DNA of 64,000 nt, taken from contig JAOTON010000896.1 in NCBI GenBank assembly GCA_034440635.1, positions 1,743,001 through 1,807,000 on the forward strand, in the 5' to 3' direction. This DNA is from Lepas anatifera (lineage: Eukaryota > Arthropoda > Thecostraca > Lepadidae). Shown here in pieces: positions 1 through 11,640 of the stretch. A program made the translations under genes and the position numbers. Below the pieces are notes generated by a model, which saw nothing but the letters and a program-made list of their open reading frames with translations, was not told the DNA's origin and did no database searches. The stretch's first letter is position 1, and each line of letters begins with the position of its first letter.

Positions 1-30
1 TATTTCCAGGCTAGTTGTCTGAGTCGAGGT

Positions 31-1284
31 TTAACCATTGTCCTACCGGGGGTCCATATGGACCCCTCATCCTTTTCACAATGGCAGACAAACAACTCGG
101 CTCAGAGCAATGCCGTTCAGGATAGGTAAACCAAATTCAATTTTACACATTTTGACAAATTTTCAACTCTGAGTCATCTAGGTCATGGAGATATGAAGTA
201 ATTTTTAAAGGTCTGCATGATATCTGCACCGTCTTTATCGCTGCTCTTGATCTAGGAACACCAATGCGGCTTGAACTGGTTGCTTACACAGGTTCCAAGC
301 TTCAATGCACTTGGCTTGATGACCCTTGACCTTTTGAGGACATTTAATGAGAAAGTGACCTCAGGTGACCTTATATGACCCAGGTGAGGTCATGTCAATA
401 TGCCTGGTCGTATAATGAGAAAACGACCGGTATTTGGGCCCCTATGCTTTTAGCAGTGTCTAACACTTTACTTTGTGGTTTTCCTATGTCTGATCGTCTC
501 CAGATCAACCAAGGTCATGACTTAGGGTGGTTTAATTTCGTAAAATTATGGAAATATCTATAGTAAGCTATCAAGCTGCAAAACCTTACTCTCTCTGGTG
601 GAAAATATTATTTGAGGTCATCAGCCACGTCACAGGTCAAACAAAGTCACTGACCTCCAATGGCATTTACCATTAAAATCTAACACGCATATTTGCCAAC
701 GCATCTATGCTTCTATCAAGACTCGTGACCACTTTCTGCATGAAGATCTCCTGGCTTATTGACATTTGACCTTCCAAAATCATTCAAGGTCTGTCTCCTA
801 GAAATACCAAGTTTGGCATGCAACAGTATATTCTGAAGCAGTCAAGCGCGTTATGAACCTTTTTTCTGATAATGCAATTGGCCACTTGCTAGAAGAGGCC
901 AAAACTCACTAGGCTATATTGGGTTCCAAAGGTCAATTGTTGACCTTTGTTGGTTGTTGATTGCTGTCTATTTTGCGATAAGTTCAGAAGATTGTAAATG
1001 CCTCAAAACATGACTTTGTAATGTTTGGCAACAAAACGTGGCGCAAAGCCACGGCGTGACCGTGTTTCACCTGATTTTAGCTTGACCAGAACATACTTGT
1101 GACATTTCAAGGTCACTAATTGACCTAGGGCCAAAAGTCGCACACCATTAAAAATTTCAGGTCACGGGCAACACGCTGCAATTTACTGCACCTTTCTACC
1201 TCTCTTAGTTTTCAAACGGCTATGGGCAGTCCATATGGACCCACCGTCGAGGGTGTAAAAAACTCTCGGTAGGGCGAGGTTTAA
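31..1284. mobile_element. TTAA-flanked element, family G
   Basis: The left end is TTAACCATTGTCCTACCGGG followed by the palindrome GGTCCATATGGACC. The right end has CAGTCCATATGGACCC, then CTCTCGGTAGGGCGAGG and TTTAA. TTAA bounds both sides, the ends are inverted and the body is rich in GGTCA/TGACC. It is a non-autonomous 1.25 kb element; the short open frame inside is not a gene. Only one copy here. Confidence 0.65.
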
Positions 1285-1835
1285 ATGCATGAACGGAGGA
1301 GGTAGTGACAGCCTCGCTTATAATAATTCTGGAAGGAAAAACAGCCAAAGTTGATAAATCTATGTTTTATCAAATGACAATTTTTATTGTTTTTTATCGA
1401 CTTTAATGTCTTATCAAATACCTCCCCCTGAATCCAATAAGGTTGCGTTGCAGTGGCGGTGGAACGTTTTCGTCCAAGGGGTGGGGGGAGCACCTTCAAT
1501 GGGTCCATCTCGTCAGTGGAGAATGCGCTAGAGGATTGTCTAATCGTAAATTTCACATAAATCATCACTAGTGCATGCCGCCATCAAAGACAATACTTCA
1601 TCCCAAATTCACCTACTTTGACTTTGATAAAAGTGGGTATATATTTACTACCCAGAGATAGATGCTCACTCGCCGATTGTCAGTAACACCAACGCCTAAT
1701 AAAAGATGCTGAGCGGAATGAAGATTTAAAATTTATTGGCTTTCTTCGTCTTTAGTAGTCTTAGAGGCACAAAAATACTCCATGTGAGACTGTAAATATA
1801 TTTTAGTACACATGTAACAGAAAGTAACAACATAA

Positions 1836-2018
1836 TTCGGGGACAAATTTCGCTCCGGTGTATAAGAAGCAGTGCCAAAATGTATTTGTCTCTTTATTTT
1901 TGTGCTCCTAGAACGACAAATGGACACGCGGGGACAAATTTTGCTCCGGCGTATAAGAAGCAGTGCCAAAATGTATTTGTCTTTATATTTGTGCTCCTAG
2001 AACGACAAATGGACACGC
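1836..2018. repeat. 91-bp tandem duplication
   Basis: Two adjacent near-identical units run GGGGACAAATTT...ACAAATGGACACGCG. They contain the shared string AAGAAGCAGTGCCAAAATG. Confidence 0.9.
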
Positions 2019-3649
2019 GTATCTAGATACGAACCTATTAGGAATTATTGAAGCCAATATTTCGGAAATCCGATAATTCACCCGTTAAACCAGAAATTGC
2101 CCCAAAATATGTTAGTTTGCCTGTTCACAAGTCCTTGCTTATGGCCTACACATACCTAGTGTTATCTCACTGATCGTCTTTTACCAGGAGTAAGAGCGCC
2201 AATTACCGTAAATATTATACATGTTTTGGTCCCGTCAAGGAAGTCGCGCATCAGGGCCAAGTCGATGCACCGGGAGTGCAAAAGGAAAAAATTCGACGCA
2301 TCCTCGAGCTTTTAGCCTAAGAATAGGAGTCGGATTTATTATCTCGGAACCTGGCTTTACAGCTCCCTAGAATCAGCGTCCCCTGAAATAATTCAACCCA
2401 TTTCTGCATAGAGGGTCATTTTTGTCCTCTGACTTTGACAGGCATCAGAATCGGTACCAGCGAAGGGACGTTTACGCTTATGAAATAGTTCCAAGTTTTA
2501 GAGTATGGACCAGCTGGAAAAGCAACTGTAAATTTCTAAAATTTCTAAGATGGTTTTGGTGGAACTTATTTTGGCGAGGTTTTGGCCGACCTGAAATAGC
2601 TTCACAAATTGTGTTTCTCGCGGTAATGTCTGGAAAGCCGAAAAGAGTTTAATGCTTGACATTACGCCAAGACTACTAGGAGTCAGATGATGAAGAAACA
2701 GTAAGTTTTGATTAAAATCGATAAATTGATTAAAATCAATGAGACATCGTCAAATTTGAAGCGGACAAAAATGACCCGTTGGGTGTTGCGCACATGTGCG
2801 GGCCGGTGAAAAGGAGGAAAATAGTGTCCTGACCTCCCGTCTGGTGAGTTAAGTGCATGCATACATATATTTCACTAGAAAAATCTGTGGAAGTTTGTGT
2901 AATTAAATGGCAAACTTTAAAGCACCAAAAGTTTAAGCCCCAAGTTTAAGTTTAAGGCACGAAGAGTTTAAAGCACCAAAAGAAAAGAGAGTTTAAGATG
3001 GGAAAATTATAAAAAAGATTGGCAAATGACAAAAATTGAACAAGGAACGAGATAAAGGGCGCACGAGCAGTATATCAGAAACTGTAAAATCAGCGGGACA
3101 CCCTAATACTTTTACGCGTATCAAGTTCTCTGACGTCGGTGATGACGATCATATTTAAGAGCTTGTTAAATAATATTGCTTTGAATCAAGGAAAGGAAGC
3201 CAATATGGACTGAGATAAATGAAAGTGAAGATTCATACAACCGTACGTTTTAAATTCATTGACCCACACATACTTATGCTTTATATGTATTATATAGAAA
3301 AAAAATAAGTTTAAACGGAGTTTATTGAAAATTTCCATGCACGATGCTTTTAAATATGTGAAAATTATCAATATCAGTGATCTACAATAGATCTCAAAAA
3401 CATATTTGAGATGTTCCAGCTAAGAATTAGGTAACGACATATGTAAAGGAAAATAAGACTAACAAAAATATTTAAACCCATTGGATGGAACACGTTTATT
3501 ATAATTACTGCACAATAATACCTAAAAAAATCTTACATTAAAATATCATACCGAAAAATACTGTTCAATGACCTCTCGATTCACTTTGATGGGAAAACAC
3601 TACAATCTACTCACCAATAGCAAAACACGAGCGCTGATCTTCACGCCTG

Positions 3650-3990
3650 TCCGCTCTTCGGGGCCCGGGTCGGGTCGGGTCAGGTCACGTGCCGCCGGTG
3701 GCAGGGTGCGGGGACCGGGCGGCAGCGCTCTCCTGCGCGGACCGATTCTGGCGGCAGACTGAGCGTCGGCAACGACGCAGCCCGCCCCGTCGATCTGGAC
3801 GCGGCGCGCGATCACAGACGACGGGTGCGTGGTAGCCCGCGCGGGACGGACGGACAGGCCGGGATCCAGCAGAACGCACACTGTCCTCCTCAGCGATCCA
3901 TCGTGCGCACAGGGACGGACGGAGGCCGGGGGCGGGGCTCGATACTCGGCGCCTGGTGGTGCGAGCGGTATTGTCTGCGAGGTCTCGTCA
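3650..3990. promoter_or_regulatory. GC- and CpG-rich block
   Basis: About 340 bp of CpG-dense sequence (with GGGTCGGGTCGGGTCAGGTC and GGCCGGGGGCGGGGCTCG) sits inside AT-rich flanks. It could be a promoter or a 5' non-coding exon, or an eroded GC-rich repeat. No transcript structure is visible. Confidence 0.3.
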
Positions 3991-5311
3991 CGCCACTAGA
4001 CGTGTTGGCAACGCAATGCGAAAGAGGGAGTGAGATCAAAGTTCTGACTCCATGGTTCTTTCTGTGGCTGGAGAGTGCGGCACTGAATATTTATATCTTG
4101 ATTAGTTTGTCGATTCATTTCTTCCCGCCTATTGGTTGGGTTGAAATTGGGTACATAGGGTCCAGACTCAAAAATATTTGTGAGTCATAGTTGGCTCAGG
4201 TAAAATGACTCCAAATCAGTTTCAACTTGAATTAAAACTTTTCTGCAGGCTAATTTCCAAACCCTGATTCAACAGCCGGGAGGGATGAAGTAGGCCTGCG
4301 AGCTGACATGAAGATAGTCACTTGCTCGTGAGTCACCCAACTGAGTCAGAAAATCTGGATTTATCCTCATTCACATTTAGCTGAACTGAAACCACTAAGT
4401 CTGCTTACGACGGTATTTTTATTGTTAGATATGTATGAAACAGTTTCTTCAACAATACAACACAATTGGTTGTGCCTACCAATCTTGATAATACTGCTTT
4501 TGGGTGCTGCAGCAATCATAAAGTGATAGGTTTGTACGCAACTCAATTTTCGGACCAACCATTTCTAGCGCATGAGAAAATGTTTAAAAAGTGCGCTAGT
4601 TCTAGGACCAATGGTGCTTGTGAGTTCATTGTACTTTGAAAGCATGGAAAGGTTTTCATACTTTTCATTGGCAGCTAAACCCCATTTGACCTCAGCGGCT
4701 AATTCATGGCTGTTGGAATGATAAATCTCCTGAGTTCATCACCAATGCCTGCGTTCGACATGCCGAGAGAGGCGATGAAACGGCCGGACAGCCCTGTGGC
4801 CCAATCAGCAGCTTCCAGTAATGGATGAAAGGCCGTCCATGCATGTCCGCCCCGGGGTCTCGATCATGATGATGTTGAAATCCCTACAGCCGAGTTCTGG
4901 CGCAACGTCCCAACTAAGCAATGAGACCCGCCATTGGCTCAGTATAATTATAGCTGTGCAGAAATAGCCTACTGATGCCAGGATTATGGTTAAGCCTTGA
5001 TGACTTTCTTCAAATGAATGTACATTTCAGAGTTATCACTGAACTGTTTTTGCAAATGCTCACAATGTGGATATGGATACGGTATATTTACTTACGCGAC
5101 CGCTGGAAGGAACCAGGGTAAGAACTTACTTTATTGGTTCTGTCAAACGGTTGCACAAAAAATGTGGCACTGCATGATTGCTTCGTCGTTCATGATTTCC
5201 AGGTTTCACTAAAGGCTTCAACTATTTTCCTTCAGTTTCATGACAAGAAAAAAAAACGTTTTTCACTATATCCAAAAACTGATCCTGGTACATATCTATT
5301 GCGTGTATCGC

Positions 5312-6158
5312 TTAACACGCGCATTGACGGGGGTCTGAGCCACTTTCGCTTTGATGGTGGGGCGGGTACCCGCCCTCCCCTAAGATCTCGAGAACCACGG
5401 TAGGTAGCAAAAAACGGTAAACGGCGTTGGGTTGCCCATCCACTTCTCCATCGAAAACATTTGAACCATTTTTTTGTCAGGTCACATTTAAGGTCACGAG
5501 ACGTCAAAACATGCCGTGATAGGGATAGCATGTAAATTAAGTTTTTCGGCCATTATATCTGAAAAAATAAAGATAGAGCAAAACGACTTGAACTGTATGA
5601 ATCCTCTCAGCAAGCCGAATCGAATGATGTATAATTTGACATTGCTAGGTCAAATCAAGGATTTGACCTGACCTGAGGTCAGGTCAGGGTCAAATTATAT
5701 AAAATGCATATCATTAGAACTGCAAAGCCCAGGCGAGTCTCATGCAGCTAAAATAAATGCTCTATCACCATCCGTTGCTGAGTTATTCCGTAAAAAAAAA
5801 AAACATTTTTCCCATGTATTTCCAATGGAGAGGTCATGCCTCGTAACTGACCTTAGGTCATCGATATAAAAAATACTGGAACATATTTTAGAGAACTCGG
5901 TGGGGCCATTATGTGATATGAGTTTCAATCGGATAAGTTTATCCTGCTCCGACTTATGCTATCTTAAACTTTTTTTGAGGTCGCGTCACTTGACCTGTAA
6001 TGGTGATCTGACCTGAGATGACCTAACCTTAAAATTTTCCACAGAAGTTGTGAAAATGATGAGGGTAATGTTGGGCGTTACGCGCCGCCGTTTATCTGCT
6101 TTCTCCGAAAAACCCGAGGGGGGGCGGGTACCCATCCCCCCGTCAATGTGCGTGTTAA
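5312..6158 (+). mobile_element. TTAA element, family A copy 1
   Basis: Bounded by TTAACACGCGCATTGACGGG and an inverted CGTCAATGTGCGTGTTAA. The left end has a second core after a GCCACTTTCGC linker, then the GGGTACCC palindrome. The right end has CGCGCCGCCGTTTATCTGC, GGAAAAACCCGAGG and a GGGTACCC remnant. The body has many TGACCT/AGGTCA half-sites, including an 11-bp inverted pair near 5664. 847 bp, no coding capacity. Confidence 0.9.
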
Positions 6159-6920
6159 CAGAGGCCGGGCGAAACATGCAGTGTTCCCAGAGACTGAATG
6201 ATGAGGTCACTTCCAGAACCATTTTCACAGTTCATGTCACCGCTTCTATCACTTAAGGACGGACATCTTCCTGAGTTGCATGCTACATTCCCAGAAATTC
6301 CGTTTCAAACTTCTCAAACGCTCCGCTGAATTTCAATCCCTCAATGCGGAGATGGTGATGATTCTGGTGCTAAGAGCTTCCAGCTAGAACTGTATTGCTT
6401 CATTGTCCCAATTCAGCAGCTTTATAAGTGTTATTTGAATAGGTGGAGGGCTAGCCTGGGCCGAGTCAAATCTGATGTGGTCGGATAAAGCTGGTGAGGC
6501 GCCCGCTGCGTTTTGTAGGATTTCCGCAACTGCTGCGGAGTGGGGTACATAGCCATCATCATCGTAGTTGGGGCTTAGGGGTGCACCGACATCATAGGTC
6601 ATACGGCGACAGTAACACTGAATTAGAACATACACATCGGAGTATTACTAGGTCGAGTAAATGTTAAAATGACGGGACGACTGACTCAGATAAAAAATCA
6701 ACAAAAAGAAAACAAATGAGTCGTTGGTAAAACGAATCAAAGAGTCAATGAAAATAGTAGTCTCTGCATTTCAGGGACGGCTACCTCCACGAGAATAAAT
6801 AACATGGATATTACACTTGTTTAGGAATAAAACAATATTAAAAAGGTCAGCAGAGCGAGATTTTCCCTACAGATCCTGTAGAGGAGCACCCGGCAGACAT
6901 CGCGCCCTCTCAACCTCTTA
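6159..6920. other. No recognised feature
   Basis: Unique-looking sequence between element A1 and the LINE remnant. The open frames are short and unsupported. Confidence 0.4.
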
Positions 6921-6922
6921 GT

Positions 6923-7394
6923 CGCGACAATCCACGAACACGTGTGTCACCGCGAGCCGCCCGTCGCAGCGCGGACACACCGGCGGACCATCACCACAGA
7001 GCAGGAATGAGTGTGTCGCGTGTGTGTGGCCTATACGCAGTCTCGTGAATGTCACCTCCACTTTCCTCCACTGTGCAACCATACCCCTAATTTGGGCTTC
7101 AGGAGCCGCAACTTAGTGCCCTTAGGGTCGTTGTCCCATGAGCGCTGCCACAAATCACGGACATATTCACGAATTTTCGGATATAAATAAAAATGGTATT
7201 CCTTGGCCACTTGGCACCCCACCTTGAGCCACTGCCTTGGCACATCGGTAAGTGCGTTCGTTACCAGGTATCCCCACATGGCTTGCCACCCAGGCTATGG
7301 TGACACTTTTCCCTTGGCAGTGTGCCCTATACGTCCAGCGTCTTATACGCCCTAAAATATGTGACGATGTCGGGTGAGTTTCAAATACACTCAA
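6923..7394 (-). pseudogene. LINE RNase H domain and CCHC tail, frameshifted
   Basis: The minus strand reads CQGKSVTIAWVASHVGIPGN, the RNase H HVGIPGNE motif of I/Jockey-type LINEs. After a frame change near 7260 it continues as DLWQRSWDNDPKGTKLRLLK, then TFTRLRIGHTHATHSFLLCG and PVCPRCDGRLAVTHVFVDC, a zinc knuckle near the C-terminus, and a stop near 6925. It is a 5'-truncated dead copy; the reverse transcriptase is missing. Confidence 0.88.
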
Positions 7395-7607
7395 TGCTTG
7401 TATGGATCATAGTGAGTCTGGAAAAAATTAAATATCGGCGTGTTCGGAAAGATAAATGTGATCCATGCGTCGAAATACCGCATACAGCGGAGCAGTGAAA
7501 ACAGATGGGGTAGCGGGCAGCATAACTACATTTTCAAAAGTCTCGCCCTCGAAGATGCATCCCGTTCCATCTTCACCCTTCAACCAGTGACGGCAGAACA
7601 TCCAAAT

Positions 7608-8447
7608 TTAACACGCGCATTGACGGGAGTCTGAGCCACCTTCGCTTTGACGGGGGGTGGCGGGTACCCCCCTCAAAGATCTCGAGAACCACGCTAGGTA
7701 GCTAAAAACAGTAAACGGCGTTGGGTAGCCCATCCACTTCTCCATCGAAAATATTTGGACCGTTTTTTGTCAGGTCAAATTCAAGGTCACTAGAGGTCAA
7801 AAAATGCCGTCATAGGGATAACATGTAAATTAGGGTTTTCGGTCATTTCATCTGAACAAGTAAAGATAGAGCAAAACAATTGGAACTGTATGAATCCTCG
7901 CAGCAAACCGAATCGAATGATATATGATATGACCTGGCTAAGTTACATCAAGGATTTAACCTGACTTTAGGTCAAATCAAAGTCACATTAGATACAATGC
8001 ACATCACTAGAACCGCAAAGACAAGGCAAATCTAATGCAATTAGAATAAATGCTGTATCGCCATCCGTTACTAAGATATTGAATTAAAACCATTTTCCCA
8101 TGTATTTCCAAAGGAGAGGCCATGACTCGTACCTGACCTTAGGTCATCGATATAAAAAATACCGAAACCATCTTTAGAGAACTCGGTGGGCCCATTATGT
8201 GATATGAGTTTCAATCGGATAACTTCAGCCTGCTCCGACTTATGATATATTAAACTTTTTTGATGTCAGGTCACTTGACCTGTACTGGTGACCTGACCTG
8301 ACATAACCTAACCTTAAAATTTTGACAAAAATTGTAAAAAGGATGAGAGAAAAGGTATGACAACTACGATGGCACTACGCGCCGCCGTTTTATGCTATCT
8401 CCGAAAAACCCGAGGGGGTGGGTACCCCCCGTCAATGCACATGTTAA
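7608..8447 (+). mobile_element. TTAA element, family A copy 2
   Basis: Starts TTAACACGCGCATTGACGGG and ends GTCAATGCACATGTTAA. It has the duplicated core after GCCACCTTCGC and the GGGTACCC palindrome at both ends. It has diverged: TAAGTTACATCAAGG and similar changes remove the long half-site palindrome seen in copies 1, 3 and 4. Confidence 0.9.
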
Positions 8448-8746
8448 GGGGGCACCATTAACTTTTCAAACCATTTATTTTCAGCCAAAGCCACAGGGTG
8501 AGTATTAAAATTTCTGATTTAAAGGGGGGCACCGTGCCCCGGTGACCCCTCCCTAGTTCCGCCGCTAGTGCCTTCGACCCGTTTGTGTGTAAGCGGGGTG
8601 ATCTATGTATAAGTCATGCAGGTATTGCAGGAAAACGTGCTTAGGCGGTAGATCTTTTATTATTTCGAGTAGTCTGGCATCGGTTTTGATTTCAGGTAGA
8701 TCCCATGGTTCCACTAATGGTGCATGTTAAGTCAATTAAGTTAAGA

Positions 8747-8750
<4 letters not shown>

Positions 8751-8802
<52 letters not shown>
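8751..8802. repeat. (TA)n tract 1
   Basis: 52 bp of TA dinucleotides at the outer edge of the left Penelope-like arm. Confidence 0.97.
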
Positions 8803-8805
<3 letters not shown>

Positions 8806-8938
8806 TGGGAGCAGGTTTTTCTCGATGCATGTTTCGTTAAAAATTACGGAGACTTTAGCGTTCGTTCTTTTTTAGTTAAGAGACTCAAGCTTGCGAATTA
8901 AGCGTCTATCGTCTTGGTCAAATTGATGCAGAACTGAA
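8803..8938 (-). mobile_element. Penelope-like element fragment (left arm, minus)
   Basis: The minus strand encodes HQFDQDDRRLIRKLESLN, a stop, then KRTNAKVSVIFNETCIEKNL followed by LPNY running into the TA tract. The 'K..V.FN.TC....LLP.Y' pattern matches the start of the reverse transcriptase region in Penelope-like elements. It mirrors the right arm at 9378-9476. Confidence 0.65.
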
Positions 8939-9307
8939 CAAAAGTCATCCGCACATGTCATCCACACTGTCATCCGTGTTTGACAGTGCCCCTCTTGGGC
9001 CTAGGTTATAATGTGATAGTGTTGGGGGGACTTTTTATGGGTAACGACACTAGGCTAGTATTTAATGTTCTGATCTATCGATAGTTATGCCGCACTGGAT
9101 AGTTTTCATTGATAATTATTGATCTTCTAATGATAAGCGCCCTCCGTTTGATTTCGTGTGATTGAATTCAAATTTCTAAACCACTGATTCAAAGAAGTCT
9201 TAACAATTTTCGATCCGAGACTATGAGTGTTTTGAACTGTATTTTGTTATTGTTATCACTATATATGTATTACTTTAGTGTTATACTATACATATATAAT
9301 TTAGTGT

Positions 9308-9474
9308 ATCACTTATGCCTGAAGATGTTGTTCGTAACAATGAAACGTCGCATGCAATGGCCTTTAGGTCAGTTCTGCATCAATTTGACCAAGACGATAG
9401 ACGCTTAATTCGCAAGCTTGAGTCTCTTAACTCAAAAAGAACGAATGCTAAGTTCTCCGTCATTTTTAACGTAA

Positions 9475-9476
<2 letters not shown>
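9308..9476 (+). mobile_element. Penelope-like element fragment (right arm, plus)
   Basis: The frame reads MPEDVVRNNETSHAMAFRSV, then LHQFDQDDRRLIRKLESLNS and KRTNAKFSVIFN before entering (TA)n. The same protein pattern recurs at 33802-33998. Upstream of it is a CCTGAAGA...GAAACGTCG hairpin element (9318-9350). The copy is truncated at the TA tract. Confidence 0.65.

Positions 9477-9550
<74 letters not shown>
9477..9550. repeat. (TA)n tract 2
   Basis: 74 bp of TA repeats at the outer edge of the right Penelope-like arm; together with tract 1 it encloses an inverted pair of about 0.8 kb. Confidence 0.97.
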
Positions 9551-9553
<3 letters not shown>

Positions 9554-9811
9554 AAGTCCGTGCAAGAGTACGCACTTAACTTTCTAAAGTCTTTCACTCT
9601 TCTCCTATATGTCTAACAGTTAAACTTTTTATATGGTTGTTTAGCCTGAAGAATTGTTTTGTTGGATCTTTCAACTCGATGTCTCTGGAAGGATCTCGCC
9701 ACGAGCCCATCAAAAAATAAAGTCAAGTGCGTACTCTTACCGGAGTCGGTTGGTAAGAGTACGCAAAAGAGGGGACTGGAGTACGCATTCACTGAAAAAC
9801 AGTTTGAGATC

Positions 9812-10130
9812 AAGGAGCGATCTCGAAGATCACCAGAGCTACTAGCACTAAAGTAGATCGTGATCTTCCAGATCATGAATCTCCGAGATAGTTTTCATGC
9901 AATTTAATCTCGAAGACTCTTCAGATCTATATTTGTATCTGATCTCCGAGATCATGCCGTGATCTCTAAGGTAATAATCCTAGATCAACGAGCGATCTCG
10001 GAGATCACCCGAGCTACTAGCACTAAAGTAGATCGTGATCTTCCAGATCATGAATCTCCGAGATAGTTTTCATGCAATTTAATCTCGAAGACTCTTCAGA
10101 TCTATATTTGTCTCTGATCTCCAAGATCAT
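9812..10130. repeat. 175-bp tandem duplication rich in GATCTC
   Basis: Two units share ACTAGCACTAAAGTAGATCG and GAATCTCCGAGATAGTTTTC. Each unit contains several GATCTCGGAGATC-type palindromes. Confidence 0.9.
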
Positions 10131-10233
10131 AGCCTTGATATTCACATATTTCAAAACGATCGGTGCCCCGTTCTGATTGTATATAAAAATCCATTCTAGT
10201 GACCATCAAACATATATTGAAAATCGGAAAACT

Positions 10234-10535
10234 TTATGAAATAACAACGTGAACACACTGAACTTCCCTGCGCTATCGCCAGCAGGGGCTAGGCAACACC
10301 GAACACTTGCCTCATCCTGGAGCTCCTCCCATTATGAAATAACCCTTTATGGAAGACCCTTTATGAAGTAACAGCGTGAACACACTGAACTTCCCTGCGC
10401 TATCGCCAGCAGGGGCTAGGCAACACCGAACACTTGCCTCATGCTGGAGCTCCTCCCTTTATGAAATAACCCTTTATGAAAGAAAATGCTGAACTCTGCG
10501 CTATCGCCAACTGTGGCTAGCAACACCGAACACTT
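10234..10535. repeat. Three-unit tandem repeat next to an exon-like segment
   Basis: Units at about 10234, 10361 and 10470 share CTGCGCTATCGCC and CAACACCGAACACTT. Spacing is 127 then about 101 bp. On the minus strand each unit contains the donor region of the exon candidate at 10538-10876. Confidence 0.85.
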
Positions 10536-10537
10536 AC

Positions 10538-10876
10538 CTCATCGAGCTCCCCAGACGACACCCATCCGCTGAGCAAGTCTCCAGGATGAGGCGGGCACAC
10601 GAGATCCGTCGTCAACCTTGAGGATAAACCTCTGCATGAACACCGCGAATGGTTTGCGTGGGTCACCCTTCAGTGGCTGGGCGAAGACAGTGAAGCCAAC
10701 CGCCCACAGAATGATCCCTTCCTCCAGGCTTTCCACCTGCCCGATCTCTATGTCCTCAACCTGTACGGAGAAGTGATCCTCTTTTCCCAGCACCCGTGGG
10801 CAGACGGCTTCCACAGACGTGATTGCCGATATGTCTGTGCCCAGTTGGTCAGACAGAGCCTCTATGGCCTTCGATC
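10538..10876 (-). CDS. Orphan exon candidate, unknown protein
   Basis: A T-rich acceptor (TTTTTTTAG/GATCGAAGG) and a consensus donor (GATGAG/GTAAGTG) bracket an open minus-strand frame. It reads SKAIEALSDQLGTDISAITS, VEAVCPRVLGKEDHFSVQVE, then WAVGFTVFAQPLKGDPRKPF. The frame hits TGA one base before the donor, so the exon is either terminal or carries a small frame error. I do not recognise the family, and no partner exon could be placed nearby. Confidence 0.35.
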
Positions 10877-10919
10877 CTAAAAAAACAAGTTTTAACCCAT
10901 TGCTCATCATGTTTGGGGT

Positions 10920-11640
10920 TTAACACGCGCAGTGGAGAGGGGTCTGGCACTAACGCGCAGTGGAAGGGGGTCTTGAAGTGCCCCCTTGAGATCTCGACAC
11001 CAAGAGAGCTAAAAAAACACTGTTTAGAGAGTTGGTGGAGGCGGTGGTTATCTACATTATGCGCAACTTTCATTGACGTAGGTCAATGAAAATTCTTGAA
11101 TTAGAAAGTTCGGTCATTTTTTATCTTCAAGGTCAAACGAGGTCATGAAGGTCAAATCTGGGCCGTGCTGGGGACCTGTCGAGAATGGCCGTGAAAACGG
11201 AAAAAGTCGGGACCGCGCTGCTAATGGACTAAGGTCACTAAGGGAAGGTCCCAAAGAATGTTCTCGAAGTTTTTGGGGTCAAGGTCATTCAAGGTTATTG
11301 GCCTATGACGTCACAATGTGATATTTCCAATAATGTACATTATGGCCTGTATTGTAGCACACTCTGGGCCGGTAATGAAGGTTTAACCTTGACCTATGAC
11401 CTTTAACCTTGACATGTTCTTGACCTGGACCTCGGATGACCTTAAATATGACATCATATCATTATATACGTCATTTACAGTGACGTCATCAGACCGAAAT
11501 CACTTAGGTCAAATATCTTGAATGGTTTTGACCTGTGACCTTGACCTTCATGTGATGTGACCTAGTCAGACCATTACATCATATGGCCATATGACGTCAT
11601 CAATCGGTATACTGTACAGGCAGTGCAGTGCCATCCGGCG
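10920..11640 (+). mobile_element. TTAA element, family F copy 2, 3' end eroded
   Basis: Starts TTAACACGCGCAGTGGAGAG, then has a second core CGCGCAGTGGAAGGGGG and AGATCTCGACACCAAGAGAG. It matches the reverse complement of F1 (39392-40321) for several hundred bases, including the GACGTAGGTCAATG and GAACGAGGTCA stretches. The far end lacks a clear TTAA, so the boundary is approximate. Confidence 0.7.

Larger units (their letters stand above)
1285..5311. other. Mostly AT-rich sequence without recognised genes
   Basis: I see a 91-bp tandem duplication at 1836-2018 and a GC-rich block at 3650-3990. Several short open frames have no recognisable product, splice context or repeat support. Confidence 0.5.

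Noticed and set aside
375..563. Short coding gene in the first kilobase
   Set aside because: It lies within TTAA element G and has no protein-like pattern.
9318..9350. Confident hammerhead ribozyme annotation
   Set aside because: The core boxes are similar, but stem II position 10.1-11.1 and stem III cannot be assigned cleanly by eye.
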